Shown: positions 11,195 through 19,186 of the stretch, in pieces
Layout of the letters: each line of letters opens with the position of its first letter
Position numbering within the stretch: position 1 is the stretch's first letter
Assembly (NCBI RefSeq): GCF_037969875.1
Contig: NZ_CP150218.1
Location: 1,736,001 to 1,800,000, forward strand
Source: Paenibacillus sp. FSL R7-0337
GTDB lineage: Bacteria; Bacillota; Bacilli; Paenibacillales; Paenibacillaceae
Direction: 5' to 3'
Length of the DNA: 64,000 bases
The notes under the pieces: generated by a model
The model's input: only the letters and a program-made list of their open reading frames with translations
Told to the model about the DNA's origin: nothing
The model's database searches: none
Program-made: the position numbers and the translations under genes

Positions 11195-11920
11195 CTATTG
11201 ATAACGCAGGAACAGAATGTTGTTCTCCAGATGCACATGCTCGAAGGTCATGCCTTCCAGTTCTTCAAGACGGGCATAGGTCAGGCGATAAGTCGTGCAG
11301 GCATGCGCGGGCGGTGTATAGTCATTAGTAACTCTACGCAGCTCACGCAGAATCTCTCCCGCCCCGTCATGCTCAGCTTCCAGATTATGCAGCAATCCGC
11401 GCAGCTCAGTAAGTCCTTCTTCAGTCGGGTTCTGGGTGTAGGCTAGCATCTTAGGGAATTCGCTCTCTTCTTCCTTCGCCGTATGCTGCAGCAGCTCTTC
11501 ACGCAGCATATTGAACAGACGGTGCATTTCTCCCAGATGCGGTGAATCCTCACCATGAACGCGGAACACCTTGGTTACATTTTGACTGATTAGCGGAAGC
11601 TCTTCACGCAGATAACGGTGATGCTTGTTCACAATATAATCCACCAGCTCCTCTGACGAAGCCTCGTTCCAGGCGGTATCCTCTTCCAGCACCGGATGCT
11701 GTTCCTGCAGCTTGTTCAGCTCCTGTACCATTGCTGCCGGGTCAAGACCCTTCTCAGCAGCGGCTTCAGCCAGCGGCTTTGCGCCTCCGCAGCAGAAATC
11801 GATCCGCTGTGCTTTGAAATAATCTGCTGCTTTGGGGAACTGCAGAACAATATCTCTGACCATTGCTTCCGGGGTGAACCCGGGATGAATTGTTGTATCG
11901 TTTAATTGATTGGACGCCAT
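11195..11920 (-). CDS. scdA: Iron-sulfur cluster repair di-iron protein (RIC/ScdA/YtfE family)
   Basis: A 241-residue cytoplasmic di-iron protein that repairs Fe-S clusters damaged by nitric oxide or oxidants. The N-terminal ScdA domain has the DFCCGG motif (about residues 41-46). The C-terminal hemerythrin-like domain carries the iron-binding His/Glu set in NKHHRYLREELP, HGEDSPHLGEMH, LLQHTAKEEESEFP, EHDGAGEI and EHVHLENN. Length is typical. Its position near the nitrite reductase operon fits a nitrosative-stress role. Two sequences resembling the nirB TGTGA-N6-TCACA sites lie upstream. Confidence 0.93.
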   Translation of the reverse strand: MASNQLNDTTIHPGFTPEAMVRDIVLQFPKAADYFKAQRIDFCCGGAKPLAEAAAEKGLDPAAMVQELNKLQEQHPVLEEDTAWNEASSEELVDYIVNKHHRYLREELPLISQNVTKVFRVHGEDSPHLGEMHRLFNMLREELLQHTAKEEESEFPKMLAYTQNPTEEGLTELRGLLHNLEAEHDGAGEILRELRRVTNDYTPPAHACTTYRLTYARLEELEGMTFEHVHLENNILFLRYQ

Positions 11921-11951
11921 GTTGGCCCCTCCTCAGGTTAAGATGTAGGTT

Positions 11952-12015
11952 TGTGCTTCTTTTCACTTCTACACCTTATCACTGGCATTAGGCGGAACTT
12001 GTGATTGTACGCACT
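11952..12015 (-). promoter_or_regulatory. Degenerate FNR-type sites upstream of scdA
   Basis: TGTGC-N6-TCACT (11952-11967) matches TGTGA-N6-TCACT at 9 of 10 positions. TGTGA-N6-GCACT (12000-12015) matches less well. They lie 32-95 bp upstream of the scdA start. I did not find an unambiguous -10/-35 pair, so this is suggestive only. Confidence 0.35.
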
Positions 12016-12058
12016 GAATATATAAAATTTTATTGAACGAGAAATACAGTACTCCAAA

Positions 12059-12097
12059 TGTAAAATATACTAGACTTTTTGTTTTATATATTTTACA
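12059..12097 (+). promoter_or_regulatory. 11-bp inverted repeat, candidate operator of the XRE gene
   Basis: TGTAAAATATA (12059-12069) and TATATTTTACA (12087-12097) are perfect inverted copies separated by 17 bp. They end 19 bp before the XRE start codon. Position, length and AT-rich promoter-like composition suggest an autoregulatory operator. Confidence 0.5.
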
Positions 12098-12116
12098 CTA
12101 TGAGTGAGGTGAGGGA

Positions 12117-12341
12117 ATGGGGAAAAATCTGAGGCTCAAAGCTTCCCGAGCGGCAAAAGACATGTCGCAAAAACAGCTCGCAGATGCCGTGGGGGTCACA
12201 AGGCAGACGATTATCGCGATTGAGAACGGTGATTACAACCCCACCCTGAGGTTGTGCATTGACATTTGTGTAACACTGGGGAAGACACTGGATCAACTAT
12301 TTTGGGAGGGAACGAAGGATGAGCAGAACGAACCTGGATGA
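12117..12341 (+). CDS. XRE-family helix-turn-helix regulator (small)
   Basis: A 74-residue single-domain Cro/CI-type DNA-binding protein. The helix-turn-helix spans MSQKQLADAVGVTRQTIIAIENG (residues about 16-38), followed by the conserved NPTLRLCIDICVTLGKTLDQLF helices. There is no sensing domain. The start follows GAGGTGAGGGA. Its 3' end overlaps the next gene, a small membrane protein, by 23 nt, so the two are translationally coupled. Such pairs are common in Firmicutes; the membrane partner is sometimes regulatory. The 11-bp inverted repeat upstream is a candidate operator. Confidence 0.9.
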   Translation: MGKNLRLKASRAAKDMSQKQLADAVGVTRQTIIAIENGDYNPTLRLCIDICVTLGKTLDQLFWEGTKDEQNEPG

Positions 12342-12765
12342 GAGACAACTGCAGAAGCGGCATAAGGCGGGGAATCAGGCATTTCTTTTGATGGCATTCT
12401 TATTGCTGGCAGATATGGGGCTGCAAAACTACGGAATGAAGTGGCTGGAGTATCCGCTGGGCAATTACACAATTTTCATGCTGGGTGTGGGTTTCTATCT
12501 GGTACGCTTGATCTGGAGCGGTGCGTATGTGGGACCGGGCAGCAGGCAGAGCGGAGTGGGCGGGAGAAGCATTGCGGGTGCAATTCTGGCCATTGTGGTG
12601 GCGGCCTGTATCCTTATCGTTACCTTCGTGAATCCAACCGCCGCCCAATCAGCAGCTGACAGCGGTGCGAACGGGACAGTCATTCTAATCATTTCTGTTA
12701 CAGCTGGACTGGTCATCTTAAGCACTGTGTACTTGATCCGACGGAGGAATAACCGGGCGGAGTAG
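12319..12765 (+). CDS. Four-helix membrane protein coupled to the XRE regulator
   Basis: A 148-residue protein with a charged N-terminus (DERQLQKRHKAGNQ) and about four hydrophobic segments (near residues 22-40, 50-65, 83-105 and 120-140), ending in a basic tail RRRNNRAE. I do not recognise an assigned function. It resembles the small membrane proteins found next to XRE regulators in Bacillales. The start overlaps the XRE gene, with GGGAGGGAACGAAGG upstream. It could modulate the regulator or be its target. Confidence 0.75.
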   Translation: MSRTNLDERQLQKRHKAGNQAFLLMAFLLLADMGLQNYGMKWLEYPLGNYTIFMLGVGFYLVRLIWSGAYVGPGSRQSGVGGRSIAGAILAIVVAACILIVTFVNPTAAQSAADSGANGTVILIISVTAGLVILSTVYLIRRRNNRAE

Positions 12766-12874
12766 AGCGGTTAATATCAAGAAATCCAAACTGGGCAGCG
12801 GCCGGAAGTCCAAATGTTCGCCGCAGCGACGACCTGGCTTCAAGTTCAACTCTTTTTTTCGAATTCCACTTTTT

Positions 12875-13597
12875 TTATTGAACCGTCGCCTGCATATAAG
12901 TCCGCTTGCCCTGCGCATCCTTCAGATAGGGGCCAAGTCCGGCGAACCTTGAATGATCCACATATACACCCGTCATCCATCTGCCTTCGGTCAGGCCGCC
13001 GTTCCACTGCAGCACCAGATCGGGGGCAGAGATCCATTCCTGATACACTCTGATGTTCTTGTCCTTATATTCTTTGGCTGGTTTGTTCAATTCGCTCAGT
13101 GGTACCGGGGTCAGATAGGTTGGCACGAAATATACAGAGATTAGCTCCATATCCTCCTCGCTCAGAAAAGCCTCCTCCCCCAAGTAAGGCTGGAGCAGCC
13201 GGGTATTCTCATACATGGACCAGATCACAGCTTGAAGTACCATGCTCTGGCTGATTCCATTATGAAAAGTAAAACGGCGCTGTACATTTGAGCCACTCCC
13301 TTCCTTAGCCGTTACCGGCTCCAGACAATGCCGTTCACAGCCGATGCATTTCCATCCGGACGGGCCTTGAATCCATTTCTGAAACACACTCCCGCTGTCA
13401 TTATCCCCTTTATATAGAGAAGATATGATCTCATACGGCACGCCGATCCACGCATCCCACAGAGAATCCGGGAGATGGTTATGAAGCATGAACAGCACCT
13501 TGTCATAGATCAGCTGTACTTTAATCGAAGCAGTCTCCAGTTCGGCGACATCCTTTTTTCCATAGGTTATTTCCCGGGAAAACAAGGTAATGGTCAT
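12875..13597 (-). CDS. Conserved-looking hypothetical protein
   Basis: I do not recognise this 240-residue soluble protein. It has no signal peptide or membrane segment. A cysteine-rich stretch KCIGCERHCLEP (about residues 83-94) could bind metal. The sequence is rich in Trp and Tyr and ends with WMTGVYVDHSRFAGLGPYLKDA. The start at 13597 follows GGAGGCGAAGACC. It stands alone: the upstream side is a 288-bp gap and it converges with the XRE/membrane pair. Codon use looks normal for the window. Confidence 0.65.
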   Translation of the reverse strand: MTITLFSREITYGKKDVAELETASIKVQLIYDKVLFMLHNHLPDSLWDAWIGVPYEIISSLYKGDNDSGSVFQKWIQGPSGWKCIGCERHCLEPVTAKEGSGSNVQRRFTFHNGISQSMVLQAVIWSMYENTRLLQPYLGEEAFLSEEDMELISVYFVPTYLTPVPLSELNKPAKEYKDKNIRVYQEWISAPDLVLQWNGGLTEGRWMTGVYVDHSRFAGLGPYLKDAQGKRTYMQATVQ

Positions 13598-13829
13598 GGT
13601 CTTCGCCTCCTAAAAGTTGTGTAAGCCCTCCGCTTCCTTCCATCAGCATCGTCCAAAACACATCCCGTAAGCATCCGCGCTGCCATATAACCCTGAGCTT
13701 TTCCTACTTTTGTTAACGCTTCCACACATCCGTAATATTTAGTATGTTCTATTATATTACACAGGTAGGGCCTAAGTGCAAGGTTTATTTGGGCAAAATC
13801 TGCATAAACAAGTAAAACAGCATATGAAA

Positions 13830-13859
13830 AGCCCCTTACCCGATAATCGGCAAGAGGCT
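13830..13859 (-). terminator. Terminator of the HxlR regulator gene
   Basis: AGCCCCTTACCCGAT and ATCGGCAAGAGGCT form a long stem with few mismatches. On the minus strand it is followed by TTTT. Confidence 0.7.
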
Positions 13860-13885
13860 GTCATCAAATATATATTACGGTACTG

Positions 13886-14203
13886 CTACTCCACCCAGCT
13901 CTCGGCCCAGGACTGGATTTGCTGCATGACCGGCTCAAGCGCACGGCCCTTCACTGTTAATTCATACTCAATGCGCACCGGTGTTTCCGGGTACACATGT
14001 CGTACCAGAATGCCCTCGCATTCCAGATCCTTCATGCGCTCGGACAGCATCTTATCGCTCATTGACGGAATCAGTCCGGAAATATCCTTGAACCGCTTGG
14101 GGCCGCTCATCAAGGTCTGAATAATGAGTCCGTTCCAACGCTTGCCCAGAAACGAAAAAGCCGTCTCAAATCTCGGGCACATCGTCAATTGATGTTCTTC
14201 CAT
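13886..14203 (-). CDS. HxlR-family winged-helix regulator
   Basis: A 105-residue HxlR/MarR-like DNA-binding protein (LGKRWNGLIIQTLMSGPKRFKDI, SDKMLSERMKDLECEGILVRHVYPETPVRIEYELT). I start it at 14203, where GAGAGGTG lies 6-7 nt upstream; a GTG three codons earlier is less well placed. A single cysteine near the N-terminus (Cys9, MCPRF) aligns with the redox-sensing Cys of YodB/CatR/HypR, so it may respond to electrophiles or disulfide stress. Its target is not adjacent in an obvious way; the upstream neighbours are a hypothetical protein and an oxidoreductase. Confidence 0.9.
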   Translation of the reverse strand: MEEHQLTMCPRFETAFSFLGKRWNGLIIQTLMSGPKRFKDISGLIPSMSDKMLSERMKDLECEGILVRHVYPETPVRIEYELTVKGRALEPVMQQIQSWAESWVE

Positions 14204-14328
14204 GGTTATCACCTCTCACTTATGAAGCTTACAATTAGTTAGTATATATAATTTTACCACATTTATTCTGGAATGAACATCGTTTGCCAAAAAAAAGTTC
14301 ATTAACCACTATTATTATATTTCCACTC

Positions 14329-14655
14329 TCAATCTTTGGTGTCTTCTGCCTTGCGTCTAAGCTGGATGGCCTCTGTAACCACATAGGCAAGATCATCGTT
14401 GCTATAGAGAGAGAGTACACCCAGCACCGTATCATCGGAGATGAACCCCGCCTCCTCTGCGGATACCGTCAGGGCCAGCGCATTGGCCAGCGCCTGATTG
14501 CCCTCCTGCTGCGGATAAGCCTGCAGATACAGGGCATGCGGGTCCAGCTTATTATTCACACACCACTGGGCAAATACGAGAATCATCATTTCCTCGTCCC
14601 GCTTATAGCTCTCGATGATCCGCTCTTCCATCGACTTGTTGTCGTAATCCTCCAT
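14329..14655 (-). CDS. Small acidic hypothetical protein
   Basis: A 108-residue soluble, acidic, probably helical protein (IIESYKRDEEMMILVFAQWCVNNKLDPHALY ..., split by Gln-rich PQQEGNQALANALAL). It resembles small Bacillales proteins of unknown function such as YxiS, from memory only. The start has a strong GAGAGGAG site. It follows the Gfo/Idh/MocA gene by 32 nt on the same strand, so they may be co-transcribed. No function is assigned. Confidence 0.7.
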   Translation of the reverse strand: MEDYDNKSMEERIIESYKRDEEMMILVFAQWCVNNKLDPHALYLQAYPQQEGNQALANALALTVSAEEAGFISDDTVLGVLSLYSNDDLAYVVTEAIQLRRKAEDTKD

Positions 14656-14687
14656 GTTGTTCTCCTCTCTGCTGCGATTCTGACTGC

Positions 14688-15623
14688 TCAGCGGCTTAGT
14701 CTTGCTGCTAATTCATGGCTCGGCAATACAGCCGAAGCGGAAATCCCGCACTGCTCCGGTGTCGCTATATTACTGAGATAATGGCTGACCGTTCCGCTGA
14801 AGCCTCTGCGCTCCAGCACGGTATCCCAGCTGCCGAAGTTCTGCGTGCGCGGCAACGAGCCCTGCTCATATAATATAACCCGTTCCATATCCGTCACCTC
14901 AACCGATCTGCCATGTCCGTGCAGCTCCAGCTTCTCCAGATCAGCCCCGGCATCCCGGACCATGCTGTAATGGCCGGTGGTGCCGTTCTCCCAACCCAGC
15001 ATTCCCGAAGCCTGCAGAAGCCGTCCCTCCGCATCCGCCCTCAGGCTGCTGTGCAGCAGCTCATAATCTCCGCCGGACAGCCAGAGCAGCAGATCCAGCA
15101 TATGGATCAGGTCATCATGGATCGTCTCATGGCTGCTGCCCTGCTGCAGCTTCGTACGGTGTTTGACTGCGGTGGATTGACTGATGCCTCCGGCCTTATG
15201 CAGCCAGGATTTGGCGGCAACATACATTGGGGCATAGCGGCGGTTGAAGCCCACCCCCAGCAGCAGCCCCTTGTTCTCAGCAAGCTCTGCCATCCGGCGG
15301 GATTCCTCAAGATCATAGGAGAGCGGCTTGTCCACATACACGGACACCCCATGCTTCAGGCAAGAGGTAACCAGCTCATAGTGCGTAGTTGTTGGACTAT
15401 GTATGAACACAGCATCCAGATCCCAGGACAGCAGCTCCGTAAGCTCGGTTGTGCCCCGCTGAAGGCGATAAGCCTGAACTGCCCGCTCGACCGTAGCAGA
15501 GGAATGGCTGAGCACACCCACCACCTCGGCCTGATCATGCCGGGAGAGCAGCGGCAAATAGACTTTACGGGCAATATCGCCAATGCCGATCATTGCCACT
15601 CTTTTGCGGACAGGTAGTTTCAT
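14688..15623 (-). CDS. Gfo/Idh/MocA-family NAD(P)-dependent oxidoreductase
   Basis: A 311-residue sugar-type dehydrogenase. The N-terminal Rossmann fold begins VAMIGIGDIARKVYLPLL. The family EKP-type motif appears as VYVDKPLSYD (Lys about 98), and the C-terminal alpha/beta substrate domain follows, with HDDLIHMLDLLLWLSGG. I choose Met4 (15623) because GGAGAG is only 2 nt before the first ATG but 9 nt before this one. A promoter with TTGTTC-16-TATAAT lies upstream near 15673. The substrate is not predictable. Confidence 0.88.
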   Translation of the reverse strand: MKLPVRKRVAMIGIGDIARKVYLPLLSRHDQAEVVGVLSHSSATVERAVQAYRLQRGTTELTELLSWDLDAVFIHSPTTTHYELVTSCLKHGVSVYVDKPLSYDLEESRRMAELAENKGLLLGVGFNRRYAPMYVAAKSWLHKAGGISQSTAVKHRTKLQQGSSHETIHDDLIHMLDLLLWLSGGDYELLHSSLRADAEGRLLQASGMLGWENGTTGHYSMVRDAGADLEKLELHGHGRSVEVTDMERVILYEQGSLPRTQNFGSWDTVLERRGFSGTVSHYLSNIATPEQCGISASAVLPSHELAARLSR

Positions 15624-15785
15624 TAACAGCATCTCTCCTTACATACTCGGGGGAATTTCTATTCCCTTATAGATGTATTATACCGTGTCATGCTGCGGGA
15701 ACAATGATCTTTGCTTCAATAATTGCATTAATTGCTTTTTTTTCAGTATGATGAAATGGATGGAGTGAAGAAGGGGCATAGTATA

Positions 15786-16397
15786 ATGAGAAAATGGCTA
15801 ACGGTTATTCTATATGTTTCGTGCATAATCCTCGCGTTTATCTACAGGTATGAACTTCTGGCCTGGCTTAGAGAGGATCATCCTTTGTATTTGTCCATGC
15901 TCGCCGCCACAGTGCTGGCCTTGTTTCCGGTCCTGCCCTATAAGCTGATTATCGGTCTGTTCGGATATGCTTATGGAAGCTTCGCAGGAGCGTTAATCTG
16001 CTGGAGTGCAACTACAATAGCGGCAGCCCTTGTCTATGGAGTCGTTGCATCCATGTTCCGGAGCAAATCTATGGCCTATCTAAGCAGAATTTCGGCGCTG
16101 GACAGATTTGTGTCCGCTGTGGAGCAGCGTCCTTTTGCATCCGTAGTGATTGCCCGGCTGGCACCGTTTATCCCGCAGATGGCTGTGAATATCTACGCCG
16201 GTGCCGCCGGACTGCCTTTCTGGAGCTATCTTGGAGCCACCGCACTTGGCAAAATCCCCGGCATCGCCCTCTACGCCTTCCTCGGAGGACAGATGTTCCA
16301 GCACCCGCGAAGTGCGGCTGTAGCTATAATCGTGTATATTGCCGTACTGGCTGTGGCCGGATTGTCCATGCGCCGCCGTCCTACTGCGGGCCGCTAA
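15786..16397 (+). CDS. TVP38/TMEM64 (VTT domain) membrane protein
   Basis: A 203-residue membrane protein of the TVP38/TMEM64/DedA-like superfamily with five or six hydrophobic segments. The core shows GLFGYAYGSFAGALICWSATTIAAALVYG and the conserved VIARLAPFIPQMAVNIYAGAAGLPFWSYLGATALGKIPG stretch. The start at 15786 follows GAAGAAGGGG; an in-frame ATG 18 codons earlier lacks a site. Members are thought to be lipid transporters or scramblases. No operon partner. Confidence 0.88.
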   Translation: MRKWLTVILYVSCIILAFIYRYELLAWLREDHPLYLSMLAATVLALFPVLPYKLIIGLFGYAYGSFAGALICWSATTIAAALVYGVVASMFRSKSMAYLSRISALDRFVSAVEQRPFASVVIARLAPFIPQMAVNIYAGAAGLPFWSYLGATALGKIPGIALYAFLGGQMFQHPRSAAVAIIVYIAVLAVAGLSMRRRPTAGR

Positions 16398-16446
16398 CGC
16401 TTCAAGAATTTCTGGTATGCTGGCAGTAAGCCTCTATTTGATTTAT

Positions 16447-16470
16447 AATTAAATTGTGATCTATTTAATT
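16447..16470 (+). promoter_or_regulatory. 8-bp inverted repeat upstream of msrAB
   Basis: AATTAAAT (16447-16454) and ATTTAATT (16463-16470) are perfect inverted copies with an 8-bp spacer, 25 bp before the msrAB start. It could be an operator for a redox-responsive regulator, or chance in AT-rich DNA. Confidence 0.35.
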
Positions 16471-16495
16471 GCATTCTACAGATGGAGGGATAACA

Positions 16496-17482
16496 ATGAG
16501 TGAATTTCAAGCTGATTCTATAAATTTCAAGACCGAGCAAGCCACCTTCGCCGGTGGATGCTTCTGGTGTATGGTATCCCCTTTTGAAGAGCTTCCCGGC
16601 ATTGTCAAGATTATATCCGGCTATACAGGCGGACATACCGTGAATCCGACCTACGAGGAAGTATGCTCGGAAACGACCGGACATGTTGAGGCGGTGCAAA
16701 TTACGTTTAATCCGGATATTTTTCCATATAGCAAGCTGCTTGAGCTGTTCTGGCAGCAGATTGACCCCACCGATGCCGGAGGGCAATTCCATGACCGCGG
16801 CACCTCTTACGGAACGGCCATCTTCACCCATTCGGAGGAGCAGCGCCAGCAGGCAGAGGCTTCCAAGGCGGCCCTTCAGGCCAGCGGACGATTCTCCGCT
16901 CCCATTGTGACGCCTATTCTTCCGGCTAAGCCCTTCTATCCCGCTGAAGAATATCATCAGGGCTATCATCACAAGAATCCCGGCCATTACAAGCGTTACC
17001 GCAAGGGCTCGGGCCGGGAAGCGTTCATCGAAGCCCACTGGACGCACAAGGAGGACCCGCAGAGCCTGAAGGAGCGCCTGACTCCGCTTCAATATGAAGT
17101 GACACAGAACAGCGCAACGGAATCTCCGTTCCGCAACGAATTCTGGGATCACCATGGGGACGGGATCTATGTGGATATTGTCTCCGGGGAGCCGCTGTTC
17201 AGCTCAGAGGACAAGTATGATTCCGGCTGCGGCTGGCCGAGCTTCACGCGTCCGATCCGGGACTACGCGGTCAAGGAGAAAAGCGATCTCAGCCACCTCA
17301 TGATCCGCACCGAGGTACGCAGCAAGACAGCAGATTCCCACTTGGGCCATGTGTTCAATGACGGCCCAGGTGCGAATGGACTGCGGTACTGTATCAACTC
17401 GGCAGCTCTGCGCTTTGTTCCCAAAGAGGATCTGGAAAAGGAAGGCTACGGCGAGTATCGCGTGCTCTTCCAGCATGCTTAA
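16496..17482 (+). CDS. msrAB: Bifunctional peptide-methionine sulfoxide reductase MsrA/MsrB
   Basis: A 328-residue fusion that reduces both S- and R-methionine sulfoxides in proteins. The MsrA domain (about 1-165) has the catalytic [12 protein letters not shown] motif. The MsrB domain (about 180-328) has SGCGWPSF, the [10 protein letters not shown] motif and catalytic Cys in [11 protein letters not shown]; zinc-binding CXXC pairs are absent, as in many firmicute MsrB domains. The start at 16496 follows GGAGGG; an upstream in-frame ATG falls in the inverted repeat and lacks a site. No signal peptide, so it is cytoplasmic. Confidence 0.95.
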   Translation: MSEFQADSINFKTEQATFAGGCFWCMVSPFEELPGIVKIISGYTGGHTVNPTYEEVCSETTGHVEAVQITFNPDIFPYSKLLELFWQQIDPTDAGGQFHDRGTSYGTAIFTHSEEQRQQAEASKAALQASGRFSAPIVTPILPAKPFYPAEEYHQGYHHKNPGHYKRYRKGSGREAFIEAHWTHKEDPQSLKERLTPLQYEVTQNSATESPFRNEFWDHHGDGIYVDIVSGEPLFSSEDKYDSGCGWPSFTRPIRDYAVKEKSDLSHLMIRTEVRSKTADSHLGHVFNDGPGANGLRYCINSAALRFVPKEDLEKEGYGEYRVLFQHA

Positions 17483-17534
17483 GGCTGGAGATCCGGCTTG
17501 CCTCAAGCTATAGCTTCATATATTGCATAACTTA

Positions 17535-17582
17535 CCTGTGGCCCGAATGTATGCTGTTTTTCGCATACATTCGGGCCACAGG
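17535..17582. repeat. 20-bp perfect inverted repeat hairpin
   Basis: CCTGTGGCCCGAATGTATGC (17535-17554) is perfectly complementary to 17563-17582 around an 8-nt loop TGTTTTTC. The arm length and absence of a T tract after the stem make a simple terminator unlikely. It is followed at 17598 by a second, shorter, related hairpin. Confidence 0.85.
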
Positions 17583-17597
17583 CCTGCGCATCAGCAC

Positions 17598-17623
17598 AAT
17601 GTATGTTGTTTTCCGCATACATT
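17598..17623. repeat. Second copy of the AATGTATG...CATACATT hairpin
   Basis: AATGTATG (17598-17605), loop TTGTTTTCCG, CATACATT (17616-17623). The 26-nt core differs from the core of the preceding hairpin (17546-17571) at only two loop positions. Confidence 0.75.
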
Positions 17624-17634
17624 CGGCCAAGAAC

Positions 17635-17671
17635 AAAGCCTCCAGCCCGGATTCACGGGTATGGAGGCTTT
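17635..17671. terminator. Bidirectional terminator between msrAB and the DUF4349 gene
   Basis: AAAGCCTCCA (17635-17644) pairs with TGGAGGCTTT (17662-17671). It sits next to the stop codon of the converging lipoprotein gene. Confidence 0.8.
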
Positions 17672-17674
17672 ATT

Positions 17675-18814
17675 CTATTTGTTCTGCTTATCCGTATTCT
17701 CCTCTTCCGGTGCGGCCGGTGCTAGAGGTGCCGCTTCAGAATGAGGCTGCGCTTCCCGGTCCGGCAGACGGTTGCTGCCCAGGCGTGCCTGTTCAGGATG
17801 CGCAGGTTGCCGCCGCTTGAAGCTTTTCCGTAACCAGAGCACCAGTGCCACCACGACTCCAGCTACCAGCAGGACGGGGAGCGCGGCCGCCAATACAACA
17901 ACAAGCCACTGGAACATCACAGACAACGCCTTCATGCTGCTCTTAAGCGCTTCAGAAGCCCGTTCACCCAGCGGCCCCTCGGAATTAGTCTGTGTAAGGG
18001 CAAGACTCTTCTCAGTCTGGTAGAGGCGAAGCTCCACTGTAGAGAACGATACGTTCTGATCGATATACCGCATTCTGCCCTTGATCTGTTCGATTTGCTC
18101 CTGGATTTCCCCAAGCTGGTTGGCGAACTGGACGAGATCAGCCGGTTTGGTCGCTTTTTTCATAAAATCAATATACTGTGCCTCCATCATCTGCTTCGCC
18201 TTAAGGCGTGACTCCAGGTCCACATATTCCTCCGACACATCCTGCCCCTGTATGCTTCTCTGGAGCTTCTCATGCTTAATCTTCTCCAGATTGTTCAGGA
18301 ACGGTGAGAAGCCCGCCGCAGGCACTTTCAGGATAAAGGTTCCGCCCTGTTCATATTCAGACATATTCTCTGAGAATTCGATAATGTAGCCGCCGGCCAG
18401 AGTAACCATATTCCGCACTTCGGTCTGGGCTGCCCCGTAGTCGCTTACCTCCATATTGAGGTTCGCCTTGTAGATCAGCTTCTTGTTCAGCCCTGCCACC
18501 ACATCGGTGCCGGTGAATCCGGCAGAAGCATCTGCTCCTTGCCCAGCATCCGTCCCAGGGAGTGCCGAATTTCCGCCGCCGCCCTTCACTGCAGCCTGAT
18601 CATTGACAGCCATCGCCGTGTTAGCTAGACTATCCTTCTTACCCTCTACCGCAGCAGGCGCACTCTCCGCTGATCCGTCTGATGCTGCTTCATTTCTGAA
18701 CGCGCTTTCTGTATTCGCTGCCGAATCTGAATTATTACTCGACGCGCCACATCCCGCCAGAACTAAGGCTACAACCACTAGATACAATAAGTAATGCAGA
18801 CCCCATTTTCGCAT
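17675..18814 (-). CDS. DUF4349-containing lipoprotein
   Basis: A 379-residue predicted lipoprotein. I start it at 18814, where GGAGGA is 6 nt upstream and a classic signal peptide follows (LLYLVVVALVLAGC, lipobox Cys). After a low-complexity Ser/Ala/Asn linker, the DUF4349 domain begins KLIYKANLNMEVSDY and contains a long coiled region (LGEIQEQIEQIKGRMRYID). A transmembrane helix near residues 310-335 is followed by a basic, Pro-rich cytoplasmic tail ending PEEENTDKQNK. Having both a lipid anchor and a C-terminal helix is usual for this family. Its function is unknown; an envelope role is likely. Confidence 0.88.
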   Translation of the reverse strand: MRKWGLHYLLYLVVVALVLAGCGASSNNSDSAANTESAFRNEAASDGSAESAPAAVEGKKDSLANTAMAVNDQAAVKGGGGNSALPGTDAGQGADASAGFTGTDVVAGLNKKLIYKANLNMEVSDYGAAQTEVRNMVTLAGGYIIEFSENMSEYEQGGTFILKVPAAGFSPFLNNLEKIKHEKLQRSIQGQDVSEEYVDLESRLKAKQMMEAQYIDFMKKATKPADLVQFANQLGEIQEQIEQIKGRMRYIDQNVSFSTVELRLYQTEKSLALTQTNSEGPLGERASEALKSSMKALSVMFQWLVVVLAAALPVLLVAGVVVALVLWLRKSFKRRQPAHPEQARLGSNRLPDREAQPHSEAAPLAPAAPEEENTDKQNK

Positions 18815-19186
18815 GCTCATTCCTCCATAAAGTGTAATTGTATACTGCTTACGGTGTTTCAGCTTCTGTAGCGAAAGGCCGTTATCTGTATCGGTCCGTT
18901 CCGCGCCTATCCCTCTTGACGTTCCAAAAGCTGGAAGGTTGCAGTCATTTACGGAAAATAACAAAAAAGACCATTCAGCGATGAATTGCCCTGTGTGGTC
19001 CTGTTTGCGTAATAACTCTTTATTTGTTACAATTACGATGATAAAACGGCAAAAAAACACCAAAAACCCTATTCGCATAGAATAAGGTTATGGCGCTATT
19101 CGGACAAGCTCCACCTTGCCCGGGCAGCTGCAATTGATTTCTTGCCGATTTATGTTGCCTACTACTACAAGAGGAGGTGAACCCTC
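18815..19186. other. Divergent intergenic region between the DUF4349 and DUF1540 genes
   Basis: This 372-bp gap holds no credible gene. On the minus strand a hairpin with arms GACCA/TGGTC (18969-19000) runs into TTTTTT and could attenuate a long leader of the DUF4349 gene. On the plus strand TTGCGT-17-TACAAT (19005-19033) is a plausible promoter for the DUF1540 gene. Confidence 0.45.
19005..19033 (+). promoter_or_regulatory. Predicted promoter of the DUF1540 gene
   Basis: -35 TTGCGT (19005-19010), 17-bp spacer, -10 TACAAT (19028-19033). The predicted leader is about 147 nt. Confidence 0.45.

Noticed and set aside
18815..19078. N-terminal extension of the DUF4349 protein by 88 codons
   Set aside because: It would bury the lipoprotein signal peptide internally and includes the hairpin with T tract; GGAGGA 6 nt before 18814 decides the start.
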